54,193 nt of DNA from an uncultured Duncaniella sp. (GTDB lineage Bacteria; Bacteroidota; Bacteroidia; Bacteroidales; Muribaculaceae): assembly GCA_910587515.1 (NCBI GenBank), contig CAJULW010000019.1:1-54193 (forward strand), given 5' to 3'. Below the pieces are notes generated by a model. The model did not search any database, had not been told where the DNA came from, and saw nothing but the letters and a program-made list of their open reading frames with translations. The position numbers and the translations under genes are program-made. Positions 24,985 through 33,883 of the stretch are shown one piece after another. Each line of letters begins with the position of its first letter. Positions within the stretch are counted from its first letter, which is position 1.

Positions 24985-25943
24985 AAATGCTATTGACACC
25001 GGAAGCCGAGACATTCATAGAGGAATGGAAAAATCCCCTCCCCTATATCATTGCCCACACTTCAGGTTCGACAGGAAAACCCAAAGAACTGCGTCTGCTC
25101 AAAAGCGACATGCGCGCTTCGGCAAAAGCTACCATCAGATTTTTCGGACTCGGCAAAAATTCCTTATTGGCATTGCCACTGTCACCTGACTATATCGCAG
25201 GCAAAATGCAAATAGTCAGAGCTCTTGAAGCTGGTTGCGGACTTTGGGTGGAACGGCCGTCCAATCATCCCCTTTCATCAATACCTGACAGCATCGGGCG
25301 AATCTCCATTCTCCCGGTAGTGCCATCCCAACTTGAAGGCCTTCTGTCATCAAAACATATCGACAGTATAGACGCTGTCATCATCGGAGGCGCTCCGCTA
25401 AGCATGGCGGAGGAAGAAAAAATGCTAAAAACCGGCATCAAGGCATACGCGACTTACGGCATGACAGAAACGTGCAGCCATGTCGCCTTGAGAGCGTTGG
25501 GCGACGACATGTTTACGGCTCTTCCCGGTTTCGAATTTTCGGTCGACGAAAGAAACTGTCTGATAATTTCCACTACTACAATGTCGTTTGGTCACCTTGT
25601 CACCAACGATATCGTCCACCTTCTTAACAACCGGAACTTTATATGGCTTGGCCGCCATGACAACGTCATAAACTCTGGAGGAATAAAAATCTTTCCTGAA
25701 GAGATCGAGAAACAGATCGCACACCTGATCCCGCAAAACACGGTCTACTATGTCACATCACGCAAAAGCCTGCAATGGGGCGAAGAAGCAGTGATCGTAT
25801 GTGGAAACCCTTCTCTGCACGAAGACACTCTCGACCGCATACGTGAGCATATCGGAGCGATCCGTTCACCCAAAGAAATAATTTACGATCCTGAAATCAG
25901 GTTTACGGATTCAAAAAAAATCATACGTAAGAAATTTTTATAA
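24981..25943 (+). CDS. menE: o-succinylbenzoate-CoA ligase
   Basis: MenE activates o-succinylbenzoate with ATP and CoA. From the ATG at 24981 it is 320 aa, shorter than the ~450-490 aa of many MenE enzymes; this compact form, lacking part of the N-terminal region, is usual in Bacteroidales. The AMP-binding motif is HTSGSTGKPKE near residue 30, followed by YATYGMTETCSHVA, the WLGRHDNVINSGGIKIFPEEIE hinge region in two parts, and a catalytic lysine near the C-terminus (TDSKKIIRKKF). The ATGA overlap with menC decides the start; the ATG at 24960 lies inside menC and adds seven residues without family support. Confidence 0.9.
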   Translation: MKMLLTPEAETFIEEWKNPLPYIIAHTSGSTGKPKELRLLKSDMRASAKATIRFFGLGKNSLLALPLSPDYIAGKMQIVRALEAGCGLWVERPSNHPLSSIPDSIGRISILPVVPSQLEGLLSSKHIDSIDAVIIGGAPLSMAEEEKMLKTGIKAYATYGMTETCSHVALRALGDDMFTALPGFEFSVDERNCLIISTTTMSFGHLVTNDIVHLLNNRNFIWLGRHDNVINSGGIKIFPEEIEKQIAHLIPQNTVYYVTSRKSLQWGEEAVIVCGNPSLHEDTLDRIREHIGAIRSPKEIIYDPEIRFTDSKKIIRKKFL

Positions 25944-25975
25944 CAGCTTTCAGTTCTAAAACGCTCGATAAACCC

Positions 25976-25983
25976 TATATTTG
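25976..25983 (+). promoter_or_regulatory. candidate -7 element upstream of the flippase-like gene
   Basis: TATATTTG lies 19 bases before the ATG at 26002 and suggests that this gene and the two after it can be transcribed apart from men. A -33 TTG is not evident. Confidence 0.4.
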
Positions 25984-26001
25984 TATTTTTAGGCAAAAGC
26001 C

Positions 26002-27084
26002 ATGGATATCTCTAAATCAGATAACAAAAAACAACAACGTCGTCAGACCCTAAGCCTCGTCTGGAAAATATTCCTGCCCGTAGCCATCGGTTTAGGCGTG
26101 GTCGCATGGCTTTTTCATCGGGAATTCAGTCCTGATATATGGGACTCCATCCATTTTGATGCCAAAATAATCGGATGTATCGCACTTGCCTGGATTTTTA
26201 TGATCGGACGAGATTTCGGACTTAGCTGGCGTTTCCGTGCACTCACGGACTACCGTCTTAGTTGGAACAGAGCCATCAGGACCGATATGCTTTGCGAATT
26301 TACCTCATGCGTGACACCGTCGGCAGTCGGAGGAAGCGCGCTCGGGATGATATATCTCAACCGCGAAGGAATAGAATTCGGCCGTGCCACCACACTGATG
26401 ATGACCACGCTTTTTCTCGACGAACTGTTTCTCGTGATAACCCTACCTTTGATCATGCTCGCTGTTCCTTATGAAGAACTTTTCGGATTTGGACACAACG
26501 ACTTCACCATAGGCCTGAAATCCGTATTTTGGACAGTCTATATATTGGTCACACTCTGGACACTGCTTTTGTTTCTCGGAATCATTATAAAACCGCAAAG
26601 TATCCACCGTTTCCTAAAGTGGCTTTTCCATTTCAGATGGCTCAGACGGTGGGCCGACAAAGCCGATCGTCTCGGAGAAGACATGGAGATGACAGGTCGT
26701 GAATTACGTGGACGATCACTGCGCTGGTGGTTATCAGCATTCGGGGCTACCGCGCTTTCATGGTCGTCACGCTACCTTGTCGTCAATGCCCTTTTTCTCG
26801 GTTTCGTCCCGGAAGCGGACCAGTTTCTCGTTTTCGCGCGTCAGTTTGTCATGTGGACATGTCTCATACTGAGCCCAACACCAGGAAGCGCGGGAATAAG
26901 CGAATGGCTTTTCACCACATATTACGGTGACATGATCAACAGTGCCGGAATAGCCCTCGTCATAGCCTTGTTCTGGCGTATGATAAGTTACTATATCTAT
27001 CTTATCATAGGTGCTTGCATCATACCGTCATGGATACGACAAGGATTCCACCGTTCAAAAAAAGACGACAAAAAAATGCCATAA
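26002..27084 (+). CDS. LPG synthase TM-region / UPF0104-type membrane protein
   Basis: The 360-aa product is an integral membrane protein of the YbhN/AglD family, related to the flippase domain of MprF. About seven to eight helices are visible, beginning with VWKIFLPVAIGLGVVAWLF and IIGCIALAWIFMIG. The family motifs are the CEFTSCVTPSAVGGSALGMIYL helix hairpin in the first third, FLDELFLVITLPLIML, and WTCLILSPTPGSAGISEWLFTTYYG near residue 300, with the conserved PxPGxxGxxE. Members are thought to move or bind polyisoprenoid or phospholipid substrates; none is proven here. The next gene, an NfeD-type protease, begins 5 bases after its stop, so the two are co-transcribed. Confidence 0.82.
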   Translation: MDISKSDNKKQQRRQTLSLVWKIFLPVAIGLGVVAWLFHREFSPDIWDSIHFDAKIIGCIALAWIFMIGRDFGLSWRFRALTDYRLSWNRAIRTDMLCEFTSCVTPSAVGGSALGMIYLNREGIEFGRATTLMMTTLFLDELFLVITLPLIMLAVPYEELFGFGHNDFTIGLKSVFWTVYILVTLWTLLLFLGIIIKPQSIHRFLKWLFHFRWLRRWADKADRLGEDMEMTGRELRGRSLRWWLSAFGATALSWSSRYLVVNALFLGFVPEADQFLVFARQFVMWTCLILSPTPGSAGISEWLFTTYYGDMINSAGIALVIALFWRMISYYIYLIIGACIIPSWIRQGFHRSKKDDKKMP

Positions 27085-27089
27085 ATAAA

Positions 27090-28472
27090 ATGAATCCATT
27101 CAGAATCTTTCTCTCATTGCTTCTTTCATTTCTGTCATTCGCTTATAGCGTCCATGCGGAAGAACCGTACAATGTCTATATGTTACGTCTCGACGATGAA
27201 ATCGGATCAAGCACATGGAGATATACGCGTCAGGCTCTTGACATGGCCAAACAGCACAATACCGATATGCTGTTAATTCATCTGAACACATACGGAGGCT
27301 CGGTAGTCCATGCAGACTCAATCAGAACGGCAGTTCTCAATTATCCCGGTCCGGTAGTGGCTTTCGTCGACAATAACGCGGCATCGGCAGGAGCTCTCAT
27401 AGCCCTCGCTTGTGACACAGTCTATATGCGTCCCGGAGCCTCGATGGGAGCGGCAACTGTTGTAAACGGAGCAGACGGAACCGCCATGCCTGACAAATAT
27501 CAGTCATACATGCGGGCCATGATGCGAGCCACAGCCGAGAGTCACGGAAAAATCCTTAGTCCCGACAGTCTCCGAAGATGGCGACGAAACCCACTGATCG
27601 CCGAAGCCATGGTAGATAGCCGTGTGGAAGTCCCCGGACTGATCGATTCTACCCGTGTCCTGACTTTCACAGCAGACGAAGCCGTAAAATGGAACTACGC
27701 TGACGGCAAAGCCGATTCGATAGACGATCTGATGAGGCAGCTCGGACACAATGAATATACAATCGACGAATACACCCCTGACTGGCTTGACCATATAATC
27801 GGATTCTTTACCAATCCTGCCATACAGGCTGTCCTGATAATGATAATCGTTGGCGGCATATACATGGAACTGCACTCGCCAGGTATGGGATTCCCGTCAG
27901 CGGCAGCTATCATAGCAGCCATACTGTATTTTCTCCCGATCTATGTCACAGGCATTGCGAGCTCATGGATCATACTTCTTTTTGTCCTCGGAGTCATGCT
28001 TATCATACTCGAGATATTCGTTGTCCCGGGCTTCGGAATTACAGGGATAGCGGGTATATCATGCGTATGTACGGCTGTAATACTCGGTCTGATCGAACAT
28101 TATACCTTTTCGCTCTCTCAAATGAACGCTGACGCGATATGGAGCTCCATGATAATATTCCTTGCAGGAATCGGCCTTGCAGTCATGGCTGTATGGTATC
28201 TTACTTCCGTTCACGGACCAAAATGGGTCAGGCGTCACACCGAACTGATGCTCACCCAGCAAGTGGACGACGGATACATCGGAGTAGACATGACACCCAA
28301 GAACTACATCGGACTTGAAGGAGCGGCCGTGACCGACATGCGCCCCGCAGGCAAAGTGGATATAGGCGGAGAGGTCGTTGACGCAGTGGCCATCTATGGC
28401 TTTATCCATGCAGGCGCACGAGTAAAAGTCATGAAATTTGAAAACGCTCAAATCTATGTAAAGGAAGCATGA
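27090..28472 (+). CDS. NfeD-family membrane-bound serine protease
   Basis: From the ATG at 27090 the product is 460 aa. It has a signal peptide (FRIFLSLLLSFLSFAYSVHA), then a ClpP-like protease domain at about residues 27-230 with the catalytic serine in NNAASAGALIALACD (S99) and a candidate catalytic lysine at K136 (AMPDKYQSYM), matching the Ser-Lys dyad of 1510-N. Four or five transmembrane helices follow (IQAVLIMIIVGGIYMEL, AAIIAAILYFLPIYV, WIILLFVLGVMLIILEIFVVPGFG, and two more), and a C-terminal OB-fold NfeD domain ends the protein (YIGLEGAAVTDMRPAGKVDIGGEVVDAVA in parts). Members cleave hydrophobic regions of stomatin-like proteins; no stomatin gene lies next to it here. It is packed between the membrane gene and kdsB (4-base gap). 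Confidence 0.88.
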   Translation: MNPFRIFLSLLLSFLSFAYSVHAEEPYNVYMLRLDDEIGSSTWRYTRQALDMAKQHNTDMLLIHLNTYGGSVVHADSIRTAVLNYPGPVVAFVDNNAASAGALIALACDTVYMRPGASMGAATVVNGADGTAMPDKYQSYMRAMMRATAESHGKILSPDSLRRWRRNPLIAEAMVDSRVEVPGLIDSTRVLTFTADEAVKWNYADGKADSIDDLMRQLGHNEYTIDEYTPDWLDHIIGFFTNPAIQAVLIMIIVGGIYMELHSPGMGFPSAAAIIAAILYFLPIYVTGIASSWIILLFVLGVMLIILEIFVVPGFGITGIAGISCVCTAVILGLIEHYTFSLSQMNADAIWSSMIIFLAGIGLAVMAVWYLTSVHGPKWVRRHTELMLTQQVDDGYIGVDMTPKNYIGLEGAAVTDMRPAGKVDIGGEVVDAVAIYGFIHAGARVKVMKFENAQIYVKEA

Positions 28473-28476
28473 CAAT

Positions 28477-29232
28477 ATGGATTCAATAGCCATAATACCG
28501 GCACGTTACAACTCCACCCGCTTCCCGGGCAAACCGCTTGCTATGATTCACGGCAAAAGTATGATACGTCGTGTCTACGAACAAACATGCAAGGCCGTGG
28601 AAAACGTCATTGTCGCTACGGACGATGAACGGATCGTCGGTGAAGTGGAAAATTTCGGAGGCTGCGCGATCATGACCTCCGCCAACTGTCCTAACGGGAC
28701 ATCGCGTGTGTTTGAAGCCTACCGAAAGAGCGGAAGCAAAGCTGAAATCGTAGTCAATGTGCAAGGCGACGAACCACTGACATCACCCGAGACAATCAAC
28801 GCTCTTATCCGTAAACTTATATCTGACAAAGAAGCAACGGTATCCACTGTAGCGCAACGCTTTGATCCATCAGACGGCTTTGAAGCTCTGTTCAACCCAA
28901 ACCGCGTAAAAATGACAATGGATCATAATGGGCGTGTGCTATATTTCAGCCGCTCGATCATACCATACGTACGCGGATACAATTGGCAGGAATGGCTTAG
29001 ACAATCCGAATTTTTCATACACAACGGTCTTTATGCGTTCCGATCAGAGACTCTGCCATCACTTGTCGGGTTACCCGCCTCCACTCTCGAACAGACAGAA
29101 TCTCTCGAACAGCTCCGTTGGCTCCAAAACGGGTACCGCATATCCGCTGTTATCACAGACTCACAGTCTCATCCGGTCGATACGCCAGAAGATTTGATCA
29201 AAATCCAAAATTTGCTCACTTCCGACAAATAA
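28477..29232 (+). CDS. kdsB: 3-deoxy-manno-octulosonate cytidylyltransferase
   Basis: KdsB activates Kdo with CTP to CMP-Kdo for lipid A-core synthesis. The 251-aa product has the full family length and motifs: IIPARYNSTRFPGKPL at the nucleotide-binding N-terminus, VIVATDDERI, GTSRVFEAY (family TGTDR variant), VNVQGDEPL, YFSRSIIPY, HNGLYAFR, and the C-terminal HPVDTPEDL metal-binding aspartate. It is the last gene of the menB-to-kdsB run and is closed by a strong terminator at 29249-29288. Together with lptD it shows that this cell makes a Kdo-containing lipopolysaccharide. Confidence 0.95.
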   Translation: MDSIAIIPARYNSTRFPGKPLAMIHGKSMIRRVYEQTCKAVENVIVATDDERIVGEVENFGGCAIMTSANCPNGTSRVFEAYRKSGSKAEIVVNVQGDEPLTSPETINALIRKLISDKEATVSTVAQRFDPSDGFEALFNPNRVKMTMDHNGRVLYFSRSIIPYVRGYNWQEWLRQSEFFIHNGLYAFRSETLPSLVGLPASTLEQTESLEQLRWLQNGYRISAVITDSQSHPVDTPEDLIKIQNLLTSDK

Positions 29233-29248
29233 TAATATGAGGGTATAC

Positions 29249-29288
29249 AAAAAATATGGCCTGAGTTTTTTCGCAGGCCATATTTTTT
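29249..29288. terminator. bidirectional intrinsic terminator
   Basis: A perfect 15-bp stem, 29249-29263 (AAAAAATATGGCCTG) with 29274-29288, has an A-run on the left and T-run on the right. It ends kdsB (plus) and the FN3/beta-helix gene (minus), which converge. Confidence 0.88.
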
Positions 29289-29300
29289 ACAATAGCATTA

Positions 29301-31568
29301 TCATCTCCAACGCGGATCTCCCACATTAAGATTGTATATCTCATGATTCATGACTTCCGGTGTCCGCTTGTATTTCAAAGCATTCAATATATCAACCGGA
29401 GCCGAGTGATCCAATTCATTTGGAACCGCAGGATCATGTTGAACGTATGGAGGATTCGGATTGGCAAACAAATCCGTGGACTTCAATGGAGTAGATCCGA
29501 CTTTAACCTTTAGATCTTCATCGGAGCCATTGTTAAACTGCGGGAATGCTCCAAATGAGTTTCGAGTAACCGAAAAAGCCCCAGACGTGAAAATTCCGTT
29601 ATCGGCCAAATGCTTGTCACGGCAGCCCACCGAGTAATTATCCTTGACGTCAAAGGAGAAGATACCACTTCCATTAACAACGCGTATATCGGCCCCGGCT
29701 TGGTACAGATTGCGCTCGTCAGCCTCGTCAGCCGCAAGGGCGATCAAATTACGTTGGAACGAAATATACGATCCACCCGGCAAATATCGCAAGTCCAAAA
29801 AGAATCTTCCGATTGTGCGTGTAGAGAAATTGACGAATGTGTTATTCTCCACTCGAATATTCCATTTTACATCCTCTCCCCAAGCCAAATTAGCACCTCT
29901 ATCATTAATCAATGATACCCTGGGAGAATCATATATCGTGTTGTTAGTAAATCTAAAATCAGAGAATATATTACTATTCACCTCACCAGCACTCGCAAAC
30001 CATGCATACCCGCGTCCGCTTGTATCATAATAGCCACAGTTATAGAACAGATTGCCATCTACATTAAATTTTTCAATTTTAAGATTTCTGGTACCTTGGA
30101 TTCTTACAAATCCACGAATGAATCGCTGGAACGTACAACCCTTAATTTCAATAGCCTTAAAATTTGCTGGTGAAGACAAGGATGGCATTGCATTTATAAA
30201 ATAATTGGGAACCATGCTCCCGACCGGATTGTTAACTACATCGACATCAAAATCTATATCCGCTATGACTACAGGGTCTATATTGCCTTCACCAAGCATA
30301 AAATTAACGGAAGCTCCATTTATGACATCCATATAGAATTTGGCTCGCTTCCCGTTTGCCACATCGTCAGGATGAGTGGCAAGCGTAAAGCCTTTCGAGA
30401 TCGTCACGTTTGATTTGATGGAATAAGATTTGCCACCTTCAAGATAATATGTCTGATTTTCGGGAATCTCACTGTCTGTCATATACCTTGATAGAACTTC
30501 GGAAATATCCACCGGAAAATTTTCGTCGCCACCGGAGATTGTAACAGGATCATTCGGAAGCGATTTTGTTCGCACGGTGACCGTATTGTAGACAGCATCC
30601 ACCGTAGAAGCGATATTGCTGTTGTATGCGCTTATATCGTACACTTCGTTCATCTCCAAGCCACTAATTATTGCCATACCGGACTCTACATCGGCCGAAG
30701 TCAGAAGATATTCTTTTCGGAAGCCGGTATTACAAGAAGTGACAACAATTTTATCTACCACAAAACGTCCGTCACGGATCTCAAATCGCGCCTTGATCGT
30801 GTCCGCATCCGAAACACTATAGCGCGACTCATCAAAATCAAAATCCAATCCTACAGTGATCTCATTAAAGCCTTTATCCTTGACGGAAAGCACATTGGGG
30901 ACAACGTATCTCATGCCTGTCACCAAGGAAAAATTATTGACTGAAGGTATCTTAAAAGAGCCACGACGCACCGACCAATCAGAATGAAAGACATCTCCAT
31001 TAGGAGCAAGGGTCCTTATCGCAAAAAAATATTGACAACTATACTCAAGATTCCTGACTGACGCATGTGTCTCATCCGAACCGACTTGAATTTCTCCATC
31101 AAGAGACTCAATATTGTTCCAATCTATATTTCTATCAAGATTAGCTTCAGATTTTTTATACCTGACCTGATAGCCAGCAGCACCCTCGACTGGTCTCCAG
31201 TAAATCGAAAAATCATTTCTCATTCCATCGGGTACTTCGCCATACAAAAATGAAGTCGAAGGCATCTTACCATCTGAAAGAAATGTCATGTCGAAACCCC
31301 TTAAAAGAGATAGGTCATATTCGGCTGTTTTTATCCCGAATACCGGTGAACCTCCGAAAACAGTGAATATCTGAGAATCGACATCGAAACTTATAGAATC
31401 AATATCCACCGAATGTAATTCGGAAGCATTGGCAGAAAATACACCATCCGGCAGTTCTGAAGTTATCAATTTTATCGTATGTATCCTATCTCTTTCAACC
31501 TCGGCCGAGACATCCATACCAGCTATCACCATGGCGGCTATACAGCAAACTATAAACGTATTTTTCAT
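29301..31568 (-). CDS. secreted FN3 / right-handed beta-helix protein, DUF4957/DUF5123-like
   Basis: The 755-aa product has a signal peptide (MKNTFIVCCIAAMVIAGMDVSA). A fibronectin type III-like module covers about residues 120-210 (FSIYWRPVEGAAGYQVRYKKSE; YSCQYFFAIRTLAPNGDVFHSDW split), a second beta-sandwich follows to about 340, and the C-terminal half is a right-handed beta-helix with short repeating strands and Asn ladders (IEIKGCTFQRF, FNVDGNLFYNCGYYD, FRFTNNTIYDSPRVS, VENNTFVNFS). The final NLNVGDPRW is the typical end of DUF5123 proteins. Such proteins occur in Bacteroidota polysaccharide loci and resemble pectate-lyase-like or glycan-binding helices; no catalytic site can be named. 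Its start overlaps the preceding gene by four bases (ATGA), so the two are translationally coupled. Confidence 0.75.
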   Translation of the reverse strand: MKNTFIVCCIAAMVIAGMDVSAEVERDRIHTIKLITSELPDGVFSANASELHSVDIDSISFDVDSQIFTVFGGSPVFGIKTAEYDLSLLRGFDMTFLSDGKMPSTSFLYGEVPDGMRNDFSIYWRPVEGAAGYQVRYKKSEANLDRNIDWNNIESLDGEIQVGSDETHASVRNLEYSCQYFFAIRTLAPNGDVFHSDWSVRRGSFKIPSVNNFSLVTGMRYVVPNVLSVKDKGFNEITVGLDFDFDESRYSVSDADTIKARFEIRDGRFVVDKIVVTSCNTGFRKEYLLTSADVESGMAIISGLEMNEVYDISAYNSNIASTVDAVYNTVTVRTKSLPNDPVTISGGDENFPVDISEVLSRYMTDSEIPENQTYYLEGGKSYSIKSNVTISKGFTLATHPDDVANGKRAKFYMDVINGASVNFMLGEGNIDPVVIADIDFDVDVVNNPVGSMVPNYFINAMPSLSSPANFKAIEIKGCTFQRFIRGFVRIQGTRNLKIEKFNVDGNLFYNCGYYDTSGRGYAWFASAGEVNSNIFSDFRFTNNTIYDSPRVSLINDRGANLAWGEDVKWNIRVENNTFVNFSTRTIGRFFLDLRYLPGGSYISFQRNLIALAADEADERNLYQAGADIRVVNGSGIFSFDVKDNYSVGCRDKHLADNGIFTSGAFSVTRNSFGAFPQFNNGSDEDLKVKVGSTPLKSTDLFANPNPPYVQHDPAVPNELDHSAPVDILNALKYKRTPEVMNHEIYNLNVGDPRWR

Positions 31569-32113
31569 TTCTTTATGAATTTAATAGCTGTGTTGAATAC
31601 TTTGATTACATATATTCCCTTTTGCAGAGACGAAAGAGAAAGCGTAAGGCCATCGCTGCATTCGTTGACCTCCGTGTCCATCAAATGACCGGACATGTCG
31701 TAAACCTTGACATCCGAAGCAGAGACCACGTCCTTTCCGGAAATCCGCAGCATATCCGCTCCGAGAGGAGAAAGGATCACATTGTCTATGTTCATGACCG
31801 CCTCTTGCAAACCGGATGTGACTGTCTCGATTGGCTCCATCGAGCTCAAATCCTCTACTTCAATAGTATGTATAGTAGGTGTTTCCGTTGCGGAAGGCAG
31901 TACAAACGAAACTGTTGTCGGACTGAAGGTCATAATAGGCATACGCTTTATGAGTTCTCCATTTGGCCCGGTGACCTTCACAGGAGTGAGATCGATCAGC
32001 AAGCTTCTGCCATCATGGAATGAAATGCGTAATTGAGTGGTCTTGGATGTAGCCGTTAAAGAGCAACACAATACAATAAAAACCACTCCGAACAAATGTC
32101 TGATGGAATACAT
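31565..32113 (-). CDS. short secreted protein with C-terminal T9SS type A-like sorting domain
   Basis: The 182-aa product has a signal peptide (LFGVVFIVLCCSLTATS), a small N-terminal beta part (TTQLRISFHDGRSLLIDL), and a C-terminal domain of about 75 residues resembling the type IX secretion sorting signal: NVILSPLGADMLRISG, then VKVYDMSGHLM, then LSLSSLQKGIYVIKVFNTAIKFIKK in two strands. The GxYxxKV...KxxKK pattern is the classic T9SS CTD ending. In Bacteroidales short proteins like this often stand alone before FN3/beta-helix genes. It starts the two-gene operon, with a candidate -7 box 38 bases upstream. Whether it is really secreted by T9SS is inferred from the motif and from the PorE-like gene elsewhere in the window. 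Confidence 0.7.
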   Translation of the reverse strand: MYSIRHLFGVVFIVLCCSLTATSKTTQLRISFHDGRSLLIDLTPVKVTGPNGELIKRMPIMTFSPTTVSFVLPSATETPTIHTIEVEDLSSMEPIETVTSGLQEAVMNIDNVILSPLGADMLRISGKDVVSASDVKVYDMSGHLMDTEVNECSDGLTLSLSSLQKGIYVIKVFNTAIKFIKK

Positions 32114-32150
32114 AATAGTTGATTGATAATTATTTATGATGAAACAAAGG

Positions 32151-32158
32151 CAAATTTA
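32151..32158 (-). promoter_or_regulatory. candidate -7 element for the T9SS-CTD/beta-helix operon
   Basis: Minus-strand TAAATTTG (32158-32151) matches TAnnTTTG. The expected -33 TTG is not seen. Confidence 0.35.
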
Positions 32159-32272
32159 CATAAAAATTACCCCCCTATTTTATTAACTTATATTAATACA
32201 TTTTAACCATATCACACATCTGTATCATCTATAAATATAGGATTCAAACACTATCTGTCGTGGTTGGACAAT

Positions 32273-32312
32273 AAAAAACCAGGACGGCCGCGCACACTGC
32301 GAACCGCCCTGG
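32273..32312 (-). terminator. intrinsic terminator of gdhA
   Basis: Read on the minus strand, CCAGGGCGG pairs with CCGtCCTGG around a 15-base loop and is followed by TTTTTTATT. It lies about 50 bases after the gdhA stop. Confidence 0.85.
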
Positions 32313-32363
32313 TCAGGTCATCGTTATCTAATCGTTATGAATGATTTTTAGAGTTTATCGGGC

Positions 32364-33701
32364 TTATAAGATACCTTGAGCCATCATGGCACGCGCAACT
32401 TTCATGAACCCGGCAACGTTGGCTCCGCGCACATAGTTGATGTAGCCGTCAGCTTCAGTGCCGTACTTCACACACTGCTTGTGGATTTCGGCCATGATGC
32501 CTTTGAGTTTATCGTCGACTTCCTCCGCACTCCACGAAAGTTTCTGCGAGTTCTGAGCCATTTCAAGACCGGAGACAGACACTCCACCCGCATTGGCCGC
32601 TTTGCCCGGTGCATAAAGTATACGGGCTTTCTGGAACTCACGGATAGCGTCGGGAGTCGAAGGCATATTCGCACCCTCACTTACAGCGATACATCCACCG
32701 GCAATAAGAGCTTGCGCATCATCACCGTCGATCTCGTTCTGAGTGGCCGACGGCATGGCGATGTCACATGAGACATGATGCCATGGTCGCTCTCCTTCGA
32801 AATACCGACACTCATATTCCTCTGCAAATTCACGTATACGACCGCGATAGATGTTCTTAAGTTTGAATATATAGTCGAGCTGCTCACGAGTAAGCCCATC
32901 GGGAACATAGATGGAACCGTCACTGTCACTCATAGAAACAACCTTTGCACCGAGATCGAGAAGTTTCTGTGCCGTATAAGTAGCTACGTTACCAGACCCG
33001 GATATAGCCACACGTTTTCCTTCGATACTAAGACCGCGCGTCTTAAGCATTTCAAGGAGGAAATATACGTTGCCGTAACCTGTAGCTTCCGGACGTATGA
33101 GCGATCCACCGAATTCAATGCCTTTACCGGTGAAAGTACCCGTAAACTCACGAGCCATTTTCTTATATTCACCGAACATATAGCCGACTTCACGGCCACC
33201 GACCCCTATGTCGCCCGCAGGGACATCTGTATCAGGACCTATCTGACGCCATAGCTCCTGAATAAAAGCCTGGCAGAAACGCATCACCTCCATGTCACTC
33301 TTGCCGCGCGGAGAGAAGTCGCTGCCGCCTTTGGCTCCGCCCATCGCAAGCGTGGTAAGCGAGTTCTTGAAAGTCTGCTCGAAAGCAAGGAATTTCAGAA
33401 TCGAAAGGTTGACCGATGAGTGGAAACGGATGCCTCCTTTGTACGGCCCGATGGCATTGTTGTGCTGAACACGGTAGCCCATATTATTATGAACCTTTCC
33501 CTTATCGTCAACCCACGATACACGGAACGCAAATATCCTGTCTGGAATACATAAGCGTTCGACGAGGTTGTATCGTTCAAACTCCGGATTCTCATTGTAG
33601 ACATCCTCAATAGTGGTCAAAACCTCTTCAACAGCCTGGATATATTCAGGCTCGTTGGGAAAGCGACGCTTCAGCTCGTCGATAACTGCTACTGCATTCA
33701 T
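32364..33701 (-). CDS. gdhA: glutamate dehydrogenase (hexameric, NAD(P)H type)
   Basis: GdhA interconverts 2-oxoglutarate plus ammonium and glutamate, the main ammonia-assimilation step in Bacteroidales. The 445-aa product has full family length. The substrate-binding region is PYKGGIRFH with the catalytic lysine K124 in MGGAKGGSDF, the PAGDIGVGGREVGYM segment follows, and the Rossmann motif is VAISGSGNVATYTAQKL near residue 232, with LYAPGKAANAGGVSVSG near the C-terminus. Cofactor choice is not settled by sequence. It is a single-gene unit with a good promoter at 33788-33819 and its own terminator at 32273-32312. Confidence 0.96.
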   Translation of the reverse strand: MNAVAVIDELKRRFPNEPEYIQAVEEVLTTIEDVYNENPEFERYNLVERLCIPDRIFAFRVSWVDDKGKVHNNMGYRVQHNNAIGPYKGGIRFHSSVNLSILKFLAFEQTFKNSLTTLAMGGAKGGSDFSPRGKSDMEVMRFCQAFIQELWRQIGPDTDVPAGDIGVGGREVGYMFGEYKKMAREFTGTFTGKGIEFGGSLIRPEATGYGNVYFLLEMLKTRGLSIEGKRVAISGSGNVATYTAQKLLDLGAKVVSMSDSDGSIYVPDGLTREQLDYIFKLKNIYRGRIREFAEEYECRYFEGERPWHHVSCDIAMPSATQNEIDGDDAQALIAGGCIAVSEGANMPSTPDAIREFQKARILYAPGKAANAGGVSVSGLEMAQNSQKLSWSAEEVDDKLKGIMAEIHKQCVKYGTEADGYINYVRGANVAGFMKVARAMMAQGIL

Positions 33702-33787
33702 ACCTTAGTAAATTGAATTTATTGTAATACTCTGAAAACGCGATCAAAAAAAATAACAATTTGTTAGCAAAACCATCATTTTCGCAG

Positions 33788-33819
33788 CAAAGTTACAATA
33801 TTTAATTCAAAATACAAAA
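33788..33819 (-). promoter_or_regulatory. Bacteroidota promoter of gdhA
   Basis: On the minus strand TTTTG (33819-33815), a 19-base spacer and TAACTTTG (33795-33788) match the consensus at both elements. Transcription would begin near 33782, with a leader of about 80 bases. Confidence 0.8.
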
Positions 33820-33883
33820 TATTTGACAGTTTTAACGTCGTTTTTCATCAAATAGAGATCACGTCCGATCCGTAAAGGCTTCT

